Assembly (NCBI RefSeq): GCF_036850765.1
Contig: NC_089494.1
Span: forward strand, 231,154,779-231,218,778
DNA from: Saccopteryx bilineata
Taxonomy: Eukaryota; Chordata; Mammalia; Chiroptera; Emballonuridae
Direction: 5' to 3'
DNA length: 64,000 bases
Part shown: piece after piece, positions 1 through 12,559 of the stretch
Layout of the letters: every line of letters starts with the position of its first letter
Position numbering within the stretch: position 1 is the first letter of the stretch
Position numbers and translations under genes: made by a program
The notes under the pieces: generated by a model
Told to the model about the DNA's origin: nothing
Databases searched by the model: none
The model's input: the letters and a program-made list of their open reading frames with translations, nothing else

Positions 1-88
1 GAAAAGCACAGCAGTATCGCTGGGGACCTGTGGGGTCAAAAACCAAGAGAAGAGGAAAGCAGTCGTTTATGAACCATTAGGACAAACC
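1..88 (-). other. GABRB1: GABRB1 3' UTR (start of it, runs off the window)
   Basis: This is the minus-strand sequence directly downstream of the GABRB1 stop codon (TAA at 89-91). No polyadenylation signal is visible in these 88 bases, so the mRNA must continue past the left edge. The UTR assignment is inferred from position; the sequence itself carries no diagnostic motif. Confidence 0.75.
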
Positions 89-532
<444 letters not shown>

Positions 533-576
533 TCACCTGGACATCTTGCTTTGCATGCCTCTTGGATGTGGAGATG

Positions 577-660
577 ATTTGTCTCTCTGTCTGTCCATCC
601 GTCTGTCCGCCTGTCCATTGTCCATCCGTCCGTCCATCCATCCGCCCACCCATCATCTCC
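577..660. repeat. Degenerate TCCA/TCCG/TCTG tetranucleotide tract
   Basis: A pyrimidine-rich run of TCTG, TCCA and TCCG units just upstream of exon 9. It is impure, so probably old. Confidence 0.8.
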
Positions 661-999
661 ATCCCCAGAACCTGTGTATGTGCACACCTCAATGCCACTA
701 TGTTCTCGTACCACACATTATATATATTTAAACTTGTATTTACATTTGTATATTGTTTTCATTGTTAATAACTACCATTTATTGACTCGAATATGTACAT
801 ACATGCATATTATTGTTTGTATATATGTATACCTACATACCGTATTTTTTGTTCGTTACAAAAACGGTACATGGAAACTTAAAAAACTAGAAACAGGAAA
901 CAAAAAACAAAAAAAGTCAATATCCATTATCTCACCTCAGAGTCCATTATTTTTAACACCTTGCTAGCCTTTCACTCTTCTTTCTATTCATATATATTT

Positions 1000-1350
1000 A
1001 CAAACACAGCCTTTCTGGGTGTATTTGCTTTGTGAGCTGCTTTTTTCAGTTAACAGGAAAATCTGGTCATCTTTCCATGTTAATAAATAGTCCTCTGTGA
1101 TAGCATTTATTAATAGCTGATATGGATAAACCATAATGGAATTAATCTATTGTTGAATGTCAAAGCTTGTTTGACTTTTGTAGTGCTGTGTAAACAAGCC
1201 CGCAAGGAACATCTCTAAGCTGAATCTTTGTGCAAATCCATAATTATTTCATCAGGTTAAATTGCCAGAAGGGAGCTTCTTGGATCAAAAGATATGCCTG
1301 GCTGACTTTTGTTTCTCCACCATTGTTCACCGGGGCTTCCGACCATTTCA
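1000..1350 (+). repeat. Old LINE (L1M/HAL1-like) 3' fragment
   Basis: It contains phrases typical of old L1 and HAL1 3' ends: AATCTTTGTGCAAATCCATA, then a motif like AATTATTTC-TCAGG-TAAATT, then GCTTCTTGGATCAAAAG. Boundaries are estimated. The family name is tentative. Confidence 0.45.
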
Positions 1351-2224
1351 GTAATTCCTATTCAACATTGATTTGGTTCTTCTTTATGCTATGCTGCCAC
1401 ACACACTTTTGGAACTACAAGAAATGTGAGCACATTTGGCCTACAGTATGGGTTTGTCTAACTTCAAACTGATATACTTCGCAAGTGATTTACCTGGAGG
1501 AACCCTGGTTCATTCACGCACATGAGTTTGAAGTACTTCCCAGGGCAACACCAGCGGCTGTGTCTGAATCCAGTGTTATTAGCACAGTACCTGATTGACA
1601 GTAAATGCTCCATAACTGCTTTCCAATGGGACTAATCCTAATAAACACTTATTCAAAGCTCAAGGGACAGATAGCAGGCAAAAAACAGGTTAGGAAAAGA
1701 GAAAAGCAGAGGAGGAGGTAATGGTCCTCGAGAGAGAAAGAAAACAAAGGTACAGGGAGTGGGATGTGATGCTGGTACATCACAGCTGAGAACTAAGATT
1801 TATTGTGTCCACTGTTGTGCCTATTATGGCAAATGCTTTGTGTCTAGTACTTGTTTACTACTTACAATAACAAACTGCCTCCAGTTTAGTCATTTAGAAT
1901 GTACCAGTCCTGAGATTATAACCCATTTCTTGTCTGATTTAAAGATCACGTACTTTTGACTGAGAAAGAACTACTTCATAGTCCTTGGCTTTCACTGCAT
2001 TCCACAGTGAATGTATTGATGCAGTTGTTGACTTTAAATTTTGAGTTAATTGGAGAGTAATGGTTACTGAATCTGCTATCTTCCCCTCTCTTCATTTTCA
2101 TTTATTACCATCTCCCTCTGTGAAGCATTTTGCTCCAGTCTAACCAAGCTAACCCATTTTGCCTCTACAGGCACTCCTGGCTTTTTTATTCAGGGGTCAT
2201 TATTGACTTTTATTGTTGTTAATA

Positions 2225-2370
2225 ATTACTATTATTGAATCCTACTGTGTAATGTACCTCAGTTATGTCTCGTAACAACACTTTGAAATATGTCGTAGTG
2301 TCCTAGTTCAGCATATGGGGAAACAAGGCTCAGAGAGCTTAAGTGAATTGTCTAAAATTAAATAAAGAAT
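2225..2370 (+). repeat. MIR-like SINE fragment
   Basis: The order of phrases (TAACAACACTTTGAAATA, then ATGGGGAAACAAGGCTCAGA, then GAGCTTAAGTGAATTGTCTA) follows the MIR core and 3' half. Confidence 0.6.
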
Positions 2371-3602
2371 ATGTGCCCAATTTGGAATAGAAGTACAAGA
2401 TTTTCTTTGTCTCAAATATAATTTTCTCTTTTTTAATATGTTTTCTTCCAGGCTCAGTTTGAATCTACTTCCTCTGTATCACTGTACCTTTCCTGACCAA
2501 GAGCTTTCTCTCTCTCCAAATATTTATTAAGTGCATTCTGTTTCCCTAACACAGTCAAGTATGAATGTGTGTGTGTGTATAATATATATACACATATGTT
2601 GTCTATGATTGAAGAAGTCATGTATATGAAAACTTAGGTTGTTAAAGAGGATGGTAGATTTAAAGTGACAAGGGGCAAAGTGCTGAATTTATTAAGAAAG
2701 ATAACAAGTATATTAAATAATAAGGTGGTATACATGATTTTGCTAGGTTCTGTAATATTCGAGTCAAGAGAATCATAAAACATGGATTTTGTCCTTCAGA
2801 TAATCTTAGAGACACAAGAATAAGACATAATATTGGAATGACAAGAGTTCTTAACCAAATGATAAATAATATAGTATAGACCATGATTAGAGGCTCATAA
2901 AATTGATAACTCATTGGCAGTCAAGGAAACCTTCATGAAGAAGGTTTGGCTTGTATTGGGTCTGAAAGGATGGGTAGAGGACAGAATAAAGGAGTGAGTA
3001 TTGAATACTGTTTTTTTTATCTTAGTTTTATTATAAACTCAGTTTCCTCTTATATAAATGAAAAATTTTCACTAGGTAATTTTAAGAGTTTGTTTCCAAT
3101 TTTTGACAGCCAGAGGACACAGCAAACTAAAAAATTACTTGTAAAACTGAATCACTTGATCTATATACTGTATGCATCATTATGTTATATTATAGTGAAA
3201 TCTCTCTAAGTAAACAAGGCTCTGGAATTTAGAATCAGCCAGTGAAGCGTACAGATGGTCCTCATTAAACAGATGTCATGGGGTATAAGGTAGACTTCTA
3301 TTAAGATATTTTGATTAACCGTGGTGGAGTCTCAGATGCACTTATAAATTACATGTGGTTTATTCATTAGTGCAAATCCCCCAAATATTCTTGAGCTAGG
3401 AATCACAGCTTTAAGTGGTATGACATGTAAAATAATGAATCCATTTCTGCAACTACCCAGGAAAGCTAATTTCATTACTGTATAGTTAAGTTAACATTCT
3501 TGTTAAGGAAATTTAAGAAGTGTCATGTAGCAACAATTCTTGCCCATTTTAGTATCTCTCTTACCCAATCTGGGTTTTGTTATAAAAACTGTTGTCACAA
3601 AA

Positions 3603-3604
<2 letters not shown>
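2371..3604. other. Intronic stretch without a recognisable gene
   Basis: AT-rich sequence. A short TG/TA tract lies at 2568-2600, and a vague LINE2-like tail at 2450-2545. I recognise nothing else. Confidence 0.5.

Positions 3605-3668
<64 letters not shown>
3605..3668. repeat. (TG)n followed by (AG)n compound microsatellite
   Basis: About 19 TG units pass directly into about 13 GA units. The short ORF across it is an artefact. Confidence 0.95.
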
Positions 3669-3719
3669 GTGATGTGTTTATGAATTACTTCTGAGGTGTG
3701 AGAGTTCATCCTCCATCCT

Positions 3720-4740
3720 TCGCTGCAGGGTAAATTAGACGTGTGGTACTCATACCACTGCTGACATCAGCAAGTTTTTGGTTGACTTTACTCTAACCCC
3801 TGCTCTTTGGAAAAGAGTGGTTTCTACTTGACCTCAAACATTAAAAACATCCAAGGTACCCTAATTTCTAAAGCAGGCACAACTTTCCAAAAGTCATATC
3901 CACAGAGAAAGTGACATTTTTTCACATGTTCAGAAACAGCAAGGGGCCATGTTGTGCATTGCTTCACCATCTGCAAAGGTCAAACGCTGTCTAGCTAATA
4001 AGAAAATGTCAGCAACTGACTTGGACACAATCCAGATGCTGAAGATTTTAAAACCTTGAAACAGGAGGAAGTGAGGCAAATGAAAATGTCAGTAGGCTGG
4101 ATTTCTAGAGCACGTACAGACTAATAGGTTTCCTGAAGTACTGCTGATGTTGAAATAACTGTTCAGTGAGATAATTATTCTCAACTCCTCATGTTGCTGT
4201 AAAGGAAGGGACTTTCTACTCCAGTCCCCAGGAGAGAAGCTATAAGAGGATCACTTCCAACTTCTTTTGTCCTTCTGCTCTTCTACTGTCCCCCACTCAC
4301 CTAATGAGTACAGGCATACTTGGCTCTGTGCCTTCTGGATTCTTCCCTCCCTCTAATCTGTTTACAGTGAAGGTTTAATCCAGTTGGGATGTTCATGTTG
4401 AATATGCTGTGTTGGTGGCTAGGGCTTGCAGTTACTTGATGTTTTCAGTGATTTGGGAGGTAAGTCTGTCCAGTATTCGGGGGAATGACTGTATTATATT
4501 AACTTCATATTCCTTAAACCAACATCACTATTTTTTTTTAGGTTAGGTATCACTGGACCTAAATTTAGAGACAATGAATAAACTTTTTATTAATGCTTCA
4601 AAAAAGTCAATAAATAAGCCCCCTCTCAGATAGATGAGCAAAATGCAAGCTTTAGATGACAAATAAAGGGGAGCAGAGAATGAGGCTTAAGGTCTGCATC
4701 CCAGGGGCTTGCTAATACTTCACCTGTATATACTCCACTC
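3720..4740. other. Intronic stretch, nothing recognised
   Basis: Mixed composition and no stable frame. I see no confident repeat family. Confidence 0.5.
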
Positions 4741-4749
4741 CCTATTAGT

Positions 4750-4795
4750 CATATATATATTTATATATATATTTATATATTCTCAGTGAGAGAGC

Positions 4796-4826
<31 letters not shown>

Positions 4827-5180
4827 GAAGGGAGAGAGATGAGAAACATCAATTCTTCATTGTGGCACTGTAGTTGTTCATAGATTGCTTCCTCATATGT
4901 GCCTTGACTGGAGGGCTGCAGCCCAGCTAGTGACCCTTTGCTCAAGCCAGCAACTTTGGGCTCAAACCAGCAACCTAGCAATCTTGGGCTTCAAGCTAGT
5001 GACTTTGGGTTCAAGTCAGTGACCATGGGGTCATGTCTATGATCCCATGCTCAAGCCGATGAACCCACACTCAAGCTAGATGAACCTGTGCTCAAAGCCA
5101 GCGACTTCAGGGGTTTTGAACCTGGGTCCTCTGTGTCCCAGGCTGACACTCTATCCACTGTGCCACCACCTGAGCAGGCA
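4750..5180 (-). mobile_element. tRNA-derived SINE with an expanded 'CAAGCCAGTGACC' body (antisense copy)
   Basis: Read on the minus strand, the 5' end is a TGCTCAGGTGGTGGCACAG-like head. The body is a run of degenerate GTCACTGGCTTGAG units, followed by AAGGCACATATGAGG and a GA/TA-rich tail (visible on + at about 4750-4830). The same type occurs at 9045-9371 and 54447-54869. The internal unit array (4960-5110) is expanded relative to the 37.2-kb copy. The left boundary is uncertain because the tail is TA-rich. Confidence 0.75.
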
Positions 5181-5210
5181 TATTTTCTATGCCATAAGAG
5201 ATAACTTTAG

Positions 5211-5396
5211 TTTGACCTGTGGTGACACAGTGGATAAAGTGTTGACCTGGAATGCTGAGGTTATCGGTTCAAAACTCTGGGCTTGTCCAGTCAAGGCACA
5301 TACGAGAAGCAACTACTATGAGCTGATGCTCCCTGATCCTATCTCCTCCTCCTCTCCTTTATCAAAAAATCAATAAATAAAACATTTTGTAAAAAG
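5211..5396 (+). mobile_element. Short tRNA-derived SINE ('TGACCTGTGGTGGCGCAG' type)
   Basis: The head TTGACCTGTGGTGACACAG and GTGGATAAAGTGTTGACC resemble a Pol III A box. GGTTCAAAACTC is B-box-like. The body ends in TCAAGGCACATACGAGA, a CT-rich stretch and an A-rich tail. It lies 30 bp from the antisense SINE to its left. Confidence 0.8.
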
Positions 5397-5444
5397 AGGG
5401 AGTTTTAGGTAAATCATGGATAAATGTTGAAAATGTGAGTAGTT

Positions 5445-5530
5445 CATTCATTTATTTAATACATGTTTATTGAGTGCTTACTATGTGTTAGCACTGTTCC
5501 ACACACTGAAGAAATCAGCCCTTACATAAG
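5445..5530 (+). repeat. MIR/L2-like tail fragment
   Basis: The phrase TTTATTGAGTGCTTACTATG followed by GTGTTAGCACTGTTCCA is typical of MIR/L2 3' sequence. The piece is short. Confidence 0.5.
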
Positions 5531-6033
5531 CAATAGACATCATATCCCATATCTTAGAAATTCAAAGATCTTGACTAATGAACCCTCTTAATCTTTTATC
5601 CTCCTGTACAAACCCTGTGATTTCCCCCTCTTCTTTTGGCTCTTTCTCAATGTTTTATTAGACAAATACGATTATCTGCTTCACTCTCAGGTTTTTAGTT
5701 CTCTTCCAACAAACTTTTATAAGCTTTTCACTATGATCATGAGCTCCACTTTGCTTTTGACTGCTGAGACTTTCTCTTATCTTCCTTCCCGAAGGTCATG
5801 ATATCTCTCCTTGAGGCCTACTGACCACAGGCAAATCTTGTAAGGGTCCACATATAAAGGAAATCCTGAGCTTTCACCACATCGACCTGGATTGGGGGAC
5901 CCTCTCCTTCCTCCCTGAAGCACAGTGCTTATCAACCACAGCTCTTGTTTCTTAATTCAGAGAGCGCATGGTCCTGGGAAGATAGTAGTGAACAAAACAG
6001 ACAAATTCTTGAACTGATAGTGCTTACGTTATC

Positions 6034-6268
6034 ATGGAGAAAAACATTACCATGATGGGAGACAATATACAGAGGTTCTTCAAAAAATTAAAAATAGAAC
6101 TACCATATGATCTAGAAATTTCACTTCTGGGCATTTATCTGAAGAAAATGAAAGCATTAACTCAAAAAGAAATCTACTCCCCATATTCACTGCAATATTA
6201 TTTACAATATCCAAGATATGTAAACAATGTTCATTGATAGATAGATTGTGTGTGTCTGTCTATCTATC

Positions 6269-6318
<50 letters not shown>

Positions 6319-6810
6319 ATAAAATTTAGAATAACTCTTGCCATTTGCAGCAGCATAGATGAACCTTGAGGGTATTATGCTAATTGAAATAAGTCAGACA
6401 GAGAAAGGCAGATGCCAAATACCAAGTGATTTGAACAACCCCTCCTCCCCGCAAAAAAAAAAAATCAAGCTAAGAGAAAAGATTGACTGTTGCCAAAGAT
6501 AGGAGGATGGGCAAAATGGGTGAAGGAAGTCAAAAGGTAAAAACTTCCAGTTATAACATAAATAAGTCCTAGGGGTATAGTGTAGAGCATGGCAGCTATA
6601 GTTAATAATACTATATGGTATATTTGAAAGTTGCTAAGAGAGTAGATTGTAAATACTCTTACCACAAGAAAATAAATTCTGTAACTATGTATTGTGATGG
6701 ATGTTAACTAGACTTGTGATCATTTCACAACATATACAAATATATAATCATTATATTATATACTTGAAACTAATATAATGTTGCAATAAAATTTATTGCA
6801 ACTAATATAC
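6034..6810 (+). mobile_element. L1 3' end (ORF2 terminus plus 3' UTR)
   Basis: The first 200 bp read like the end of L1 ORF2, with DNA of the TAGAACTACCATATGATCTA type. The 3' UTR follows, with phrases such as AAACTTCCAGTTATAACATA and GGTATATTTGAAAGTTGCTA, and an A-rich end. A TATC microsatellite sits inside. It is 5'-truncated and dead: the ORF is 67 codons before a stop. Confidence 0.75.
6255..6318. repeat. (TATC)n microsatellite
   Basis: About 15 near-perfect TCTA/TATC units inside the L1 fragment. Likely polymorphic. Confidence 0.95.
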
Positions 6811-7813
6811 TGCAATAAAAATAAAATAAAATTGAAAGAAACTATCTGAAACCTTAATATCTTAAGCAGAATTGATTAGAACACATGTACACACACACAC
6901 ACACACAATGATTAAAAAAAGAACAAAACCAAAGTGTTGTGATGAGAAGAAATTCTGCCTCAGGATTGTAACATAAAATTTTTTCCTAAGTATCCAGCAT
7001 GCTTTACAGATTTTAGATTTGCTATCTTTCATAATCACATGAGCCAATTCCTTGAAATCAATACCTTTTTGTATGTATGTATGTCTGTTCTGTTTCTCTG
7101 GAGAAACTGGGTGCTAGAAAGGGAAAGCCAAGACTCCTGAGGGTGGTTTTCAAATGACTAAAGTCCAGGAAATGTTGAGTTGATGGCTGTATTTCTTCCC
7201 TCAGTAGATACTCTAAGCAAATGTACAATTAATTCATTTTCTAGCTTGAATTTATTCTTTCTCCCACCCAGTCATTCTCTCTCTCACCCTCTCCTTCTCT
7301 TCTACCCCAATATCCCCCCAAACATCGCCTTAGGCTGTGAAAAATGTTGCCACTCACTGAATTTAATTGTTCTGGATATTTTCAATATATAACCATAGCA
7401 AAACTCATTTCAGTGTAATTGGAATGAAATATAATCTTATTTTCAGTGGCAGTTTTAAAGCCCTGTTGAGAAATACCTCTGGGCTCGATGTGCTTTGCAA
7501 ACAGAAAATTCTTTCTTGCTAACTGATTCAATTAAATTTGTATTCACAAAGTGAGTCTGAAATACAGAGCAGGAGGCTGAGGGAAGTGATGCTGGCCACA
7601 GACTGAGCTGCTCTCCAGAAACCTGGAGTCTACGTGGTGAAGCTGCCCGCGGGGATTGGCTGCCTTCACCTACCCAGAACAGAAAGCCACAAAACCACAG
7701 TTCCCATCTGCCCATCCCACACGTGTAAAGTACCACATTTACATTGTTGCATTCAGTCGTTTGTTCTCACTAGGGTTGCCAACTCTCAATCCTTTGACCT
7801 TAAATTCCTAAAA

Positions 7814-7830
7814 TTTTTTTTTTTTTTTTT
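7814..7830. repeat. Poly(T) tract
   Basis: A run of 17 T. There is no recognisable SINE body next to it. Confidence 0.9.
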
Positions 7831-8089
7831 GGTGGTAGGGAAGTGTGGAGAGGATGAGAGGCTTTGTGGAGATGGTTTATTTGCAAGTCTCTTTGCTTGT
7901 CTTGACCACTACTGGCAGAAGTGGAAACTTTAATGTTTCTAGAAGCCATAGAAAGTTAAACACAATCCTACACAAGTCAAAACAACTGCACATATTATTC
8001 AAAAAACAGAGAAGATAAAAAGATAAAACAAAACTGACAATTTTCCAGAACATTGTTCAGGTAGATACATTCATTCTGGTTCTTCTTGT

Positions 8090-8690
8090 TTCCCTCATTC
8101 TTCTCATTCAAAGTATTAGCAGCTTCTAACAGCCCTACTGTTGGAGACATTCTGATGCTGACCACTTCCCACCACTGTTACCTCTTGATGCATAATTGAT
8201 CTTCCTCTTTCTGGGAATGCAGCTCTCTAGACTTTTCTCTACATGGCCACTGGGGTGATCCTTTTAAAATATAATAGAGAACATGTCTCCTCTGTTTGAA
8301 ACTTCTAGCTATTTCCCACCACATAGAATTAAATCCAAATTTCTCATTGGAACTCATAAAGCATCATGTGATTTGGCATCTGCAGACACCTCTGCCTTCC
8401 TTTCTTATCACTCTGTCCTCTGAACTCTGGGCTCCAGACACATTGTCCTTGTGTTGGTTGCCTTTCAATGCCCCCACGTCCTCAGGGCATTTTCACCTTG
8501 TTTCTCTCTACTGAAATGCTCTTGCTCAGGTTGTTACCTGGCTGCCTCTCATCATTTTTTTTCACCACAATTATTATCATCTACCAATACGTCACGCATT
8601 TACGCATTCGTCGGTGACCTTAAATGAGATGTAAGTTCTAGGAGGGCAGCTGCTTTTTGTTGTTGTTGCTATTTATTACTGTATATCCCC
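8090..8690 (+). repeat. L2 (LINE2) 3' fragment
   Basis: The phrase order is that of L2: TGGCCACTGGGGTGATCCTT, CATGTCTCCTCTGTTTGAAA, GGGCTCCAGACACATTGTCC, then a tail with TAAATGAGATGTAAGTTCTA and AGGAGGGCAG. Old and diverged. Confidence 0.65.
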
Positions 8691-8847
8691 CTTGTTCTCC
8701 CCAAACCAAGCCTGAGATACTCCAAAAGAGGGGGTGATAGATGTCTGTAGGATGAGGAACTCTGACACTCAGACTTGGAGCCATCTCTCTGAGCTCTGTT
8801 TGAGTTTCAAAGGTCAAGGACTCCTGATACCTAGAGGATAGAGTCTC

Positions 8848-9005
8848 TAGAATAGTGCTTCTTAGATATTATTGTGGATCTAAGTCAATTGGGAAGCTTG
8901 TTAAAAATACAAGTTTTGGGCTCATTTCATTCTAGATTAATATCTTTCCAGTCTGAATTTTATACAAGCATTTCAAGAATCTTCCTTGGTTCTGGTGCAC
9001 CTGAA
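8848..9005 (+). repeat. MER5-like hAT-Charlie relic
   Basis: GTGCTTCTTAGATATTATTG, GGGAAGCTTGTTAAAAATAC and GGTTCTGGTGCACCTGAAAA follow the MER5A order. Strongly decayed. Confidence 0.45.
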
Positions 9006-9044
9006 AATTCACAAAGCATAAATTCATAGTTGCATAACTTTAGT

Positions 9045-9371
9045 TCTTTAGTTGTTTATTGATTGCTTCTCATATGTGCCTTGACTGGGAGGCTCAAGCA
9101 GAGCCAGTGACCTCTTGCTCAAGCCAGCAACTTAGGCTCAAGCCAGTGACCTTGCTCTTCAATGCAGCGACCTTTGAGCTCAATCAAGCCAGCCAGTGAT
9201 CATAGGATCATATCTATGATTCCGCACTCAAGACATCAACCCCACATGCAAGCTGGCAAGCATGTGCTTAAGACGGATGATCCTGTGCTCAAGCTGGTGA
9301 TCTTGGAGTTTTAAACCTGAGACATCAGTAGCCAAGGTCGATGCTCTATCTATTGTGCCACCACTGGTCAG
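9045..9371 (-). mobile_element. tRNA-derived SINE, long 'CAAGCCAGTGACC' body (antisense)
   Basis: Same family as 4750-5180. On + it starts TTATTGATTGCTTCTCATAT and ends GTGCCACCACTGGTCAG. It has internal degenerate CAAGCCAGTGACC units and no GA-rich tail, so it may be 3'-truncated. Confidence 0.75.
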
Positions 9372-9587
9372 ATAAGAAGAAATGCTTTTTAATGACATTG
9401 AACATCTGGATATAGCCACATGTGAAATTACAACCACGCCTGACTTTTCAGTTGTATTGGCCAAAAAACTCTCCTTTCTCTTTTTGTTTCTTAAGCTAGT
9501 TAAATAAGTTTGCTTTCTTTCTTGTTCACCAAAACAATTCTAGTTGTTTAAGTATAGAAGAAAAATAAACAACAGACACCAGAGAGA

Positions 9588-9700
9588 AAGTGAGAGAGAG
9601 ATGAAACGAGGTGTGTGCATGTGTGTGTGTATGTATGTGTGTGCGTGTGTGTGTGTATGTGTATACATGAGGGAGAGAGAGAGTAAGAGAGTTGGAGATT
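9588..9700. repeat. Mixed (GA)n / (GT)n low-complexity tract
   Basis: Purine-rich GAGAGA flanks a GTGTGTATGT-type core. The ORF through it is an artefact. Confidence 0.85.
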
Positions 9701-9799
9701 ATTGGAAAGGAAAACTAGACTGGTACAGATTCTGGAAACTAGATAGGATTAAGCAAAGGCTGGAGAGCAGAAAGTGAACCAATCCAGATTCTATTTGGA

Positions 9800-11179
9800 C
9801 AGGGATTTGAGGATCATGAACTGTCAACACAGATTTCTCCAGAATCCAAAATGCTATGTCAGATAGTTAAAGTTTCATTGAATGCTGAGGTAAGTGTCCT
9901 GGTTGGCCTGAGAGCAATGCAGTGATGGGGTCCTGGGTCCAGGCTCAAAGGCTAATATAGATATCCAGCTGTTCCAAGCTAGACTTAAAGAGAGAGCTAT
10001 TTATTTTCATGATGCACTTTGCATTTTGGAATTATTCCTCATACAAAGCTGATTTACATTTATAGATTTGTCTAAAAGTGTGTTTAAAATGTAGATGATT
10101 CACCACAGGGATTAAAAATGAAAGAAAAAAGTTCAGATTATAGTATCAAAATCTAATTTGAAGGAAAAATTTTATTTCTTGACTGTTGGGATTGCAAACT
10201 GCACATTTGCTATAAATATTTGGCAGATGCCACCCATGTCTGATCACAGACTATCCAGGCAACAGCCATGTCCTCTTAGGCTGATCTATTGACAAGTAGG
10301 TAGACACTGCAGCCAGCAGAGGCAACTTCCCATGTTCCAGGTTAGTATAAAAAAAGAGACCCAGAACTGGAAGTGGCTTACCTACAGCCTACTTGTACTG
10401 TGAAATGTGTCTTTCAAAACTTTAAATACCATCTTTGGTTTCAAATGATGCCTGAGGGGTTCATGAATCTACAGTTTTTATCACCTTGGAGGATGAAACT
10501 CTCCTAATGTCTGGATTCAGCATCTGTACTCATATAAAAAGATGCTTCAGTGCAGCTGGTGAAAAAATAAATCAAGACAAAGCAAGTACTTCAGAGGCTT
10601 TAGTACAGCTACCTCTTGATATGATGGCTAAGCCAAGGCTATCAAAAATAACATATAATAAATGATCGATGCCACTCTATGCTCCAGGAGACCAAGGCAA
10701 GTATTAGGGATCCCTCAGATGGAAATTCTCTGGAACCATAGCACATATGTTTTTTGAATTCAACTGTTTACAAGTATCGAAAAAGAAAGAAAAAGATCAT
10801 TCAATCATTAAAATGAAAGGAAAAATCTAATATAATTTCCTAGGTTTTCAATTTAACCAAGGGGTCGCATTTTTAAATACTACACAAGTTGTATTATTAT
10901 TACCTTAAATTCTGAAGGTGAGACACTGGACAGATGAAGTAATACATTTTTTGTTGTTATTGACACATTGTCTGAGCCCCTGGTTTTAGAAGAAGATGGG
11001 AAGTTAGGATCTGGAAAAACTAAGGAGCTGCAGGGATGATTTGAAGTTGATCAAGATGGTAACACTGTTGTTATTATTCCATATAAATATGAAGATGTTC
11101 ATAAAATCTTAGGCATAACACTTTTGAAGATTATATCGATCTGAAGTCATATGGCAGAGGTTGATATAAAACATGCTTT
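9800..11179. other. Intronic stretch, nothing recognised
   Basis: AT-rich. There is no confident repeat family or ORF. It ends at the target duplication of the SINE at 11197. Confidence 0.5.
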
Positions 11180-11196
11180 AAGAAATGTTAAAAATC

Positions 11197-11607
11197 TGGC
11201 CCTGGCCGGTTGGCTCAGTGGTAGAGCATCGGCCTGGCGTGCGGGGGACCCGGGTTCGATTCCTGGCCAGGGCACATAGGAGAAGCGCCCATTTGCTTCT
11301 CCACACCCCCTCCTTCTTCTCTGTCTCTCTCTTCCCCTCCCGCAGCCAAGGCTCCATTGGAGCAAAGATGACCCGGGCGCTGGGATTGGCTCCTTGGCCT
11401 CTGCCCCAGGCGCTAGAGTGGCTCTGGTCGCGGCAGAGCGACGCCCCGGAGGGGCAGAGCATCGCCCTCTGGTGGGCAGAGCTTCGCCCCTGGTGGGCGT
11501 GCCGGGTGGATCCCGGTCGGGCACATGCGGGAGTCTGTCTGACTGTCTCTCCCTGTTTCCAGCTTCAGAAAAATACAAAAAAAAAAAAAAATACAAAAAA
11601 AAAAAAA
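11197..11607 (+). mobile_element. Full-length tRNA-derived SINE ('GCCCTGGCCGGTTGGCTCAG' family)
   Basis: The tRNA-like head has an A box (TGGCTCAGTGGTAGAGC) and a B box (GGTTCGATTCC). The body carries GCTTCTCCAC, a CT-rich stretch, CAAGGCTCCATTGGAGCA, and two CTGGTGGGC units. The end is CAGCTTCAGAAAAATAC plus poly(A). A 17-bp target duplication, AAGAAATGTTAAAAATC, lies at 11180-11196 and again just after the tail (to 11624). The 210-aa antisense ORF here is SINE-derived. Confidence 0.95.
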
Positions 11608-11645
11608 AAGAAATGTTAAAAATCAAAGTGATAGAAACAGCAAGA

Positions 11646-12009
11646 GCCCTGACTGGTTGGCTCAGTGGTAAAGCATCGGCCTGGTGTGCAGGAGTCCTGG
11701 GTTTGATTCCCAGCCAGGGCACACAGGAGAAGCGCCCATCTGCTTCCTCTCTGTCTCTCCCTTCCCCTTCCGCAGCCAAGGCTCCATTGGAGCAAAGTTG
11801 GCTGTGGCGCTGAGGATGGCTCTATGGCCTCTGTCTCAGGCGCTAGAATGACTTTGGTTGCAACAGAGCAATGCCCCAGATGGGCAGAGCATCGTCCCCT
11901 GGTGGGCATACCAGGTGGATCCCGGTTGGGCACATGCAGGAGTCTGTCTGACTGCCTCCCCGTTTTCAACTTCAGAAAAATACAAAAAAACAAAAAACAA
12001 AACAAAAAA
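11646..12009 (+). mobile_element. Second full-length SINE of the same family
   Basis: It begins GCCCTGACTGGTTGGCTCAG and ends TTCAGAAAAATAC with an A-rich tail. It lies about 20 bp beyond the right target duplication of the previous SINE, in the same orientation. It is more diverged than its neighbour, so it probably inserted earlier. I could not resolve a target duplication. Confidence 0.92.
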
Positions 12010-12559
12010 GCATCAAAGTCAGGGGCAGGATCTAAAGTGTGCTGCAATCTCTTTTTCTTACTTATTATGACTATATAAAGATGTTATAAAACATTATGGT
12101 GAAGCACAGAATTTTGGGTGCTACCTAAGAACTCATTTGGTATTTTCTCTCTTCCAACCACTGAAGAATAAAGCAATAAATATAATAAAAGTGCCTACCC
12201 TGAGAAAGCCTGCACTCTAATAAAGAGATAGACATTAAAAAATAAGCATACAAATAAACATATACAAATAATCATATATATCTATATATATATAAGTCCC
12301 ATGGAGAAAGAGCCCAGGATGTCATGAGAAAATAACAAGGGTACCAAACAGAAACCAACAAAGAGTGTCAGTTAAAGTACTAGCATTTATGCTAAGAACT
12401 AGTACAATGGGAAAATTCAGAGAAGGCCAGTATTGTCTTCAGTTCCACTAATCTTTTCTTCTGTTGTATAAAATGTGATGCTAATCCAGCTAATGATTTT
12501 TTTCAATTCTGTGATTTCCATGGGTTATTTTTTATAGTTTTTAAAAATTTTTTCTGAAC

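Noticed and set aside
11205..11275. tRNA gene call from the A-box and B-box in the SINE head
   Set aside because: The head is followed by a SINE body and poly(A), and has target duplications. It cannot fold into a normal tRNA with the proper end. The same applies to the other SINE copies.
11147..11779. 210-codon minus-strand ORF, the longest in the window
   Set aside because: It spans two SINEs and their poly(A) tails. The same peptide-like strings recur at 23.6, 25.0, 39.3 and 41.9 kb wherever the SINE occurs.
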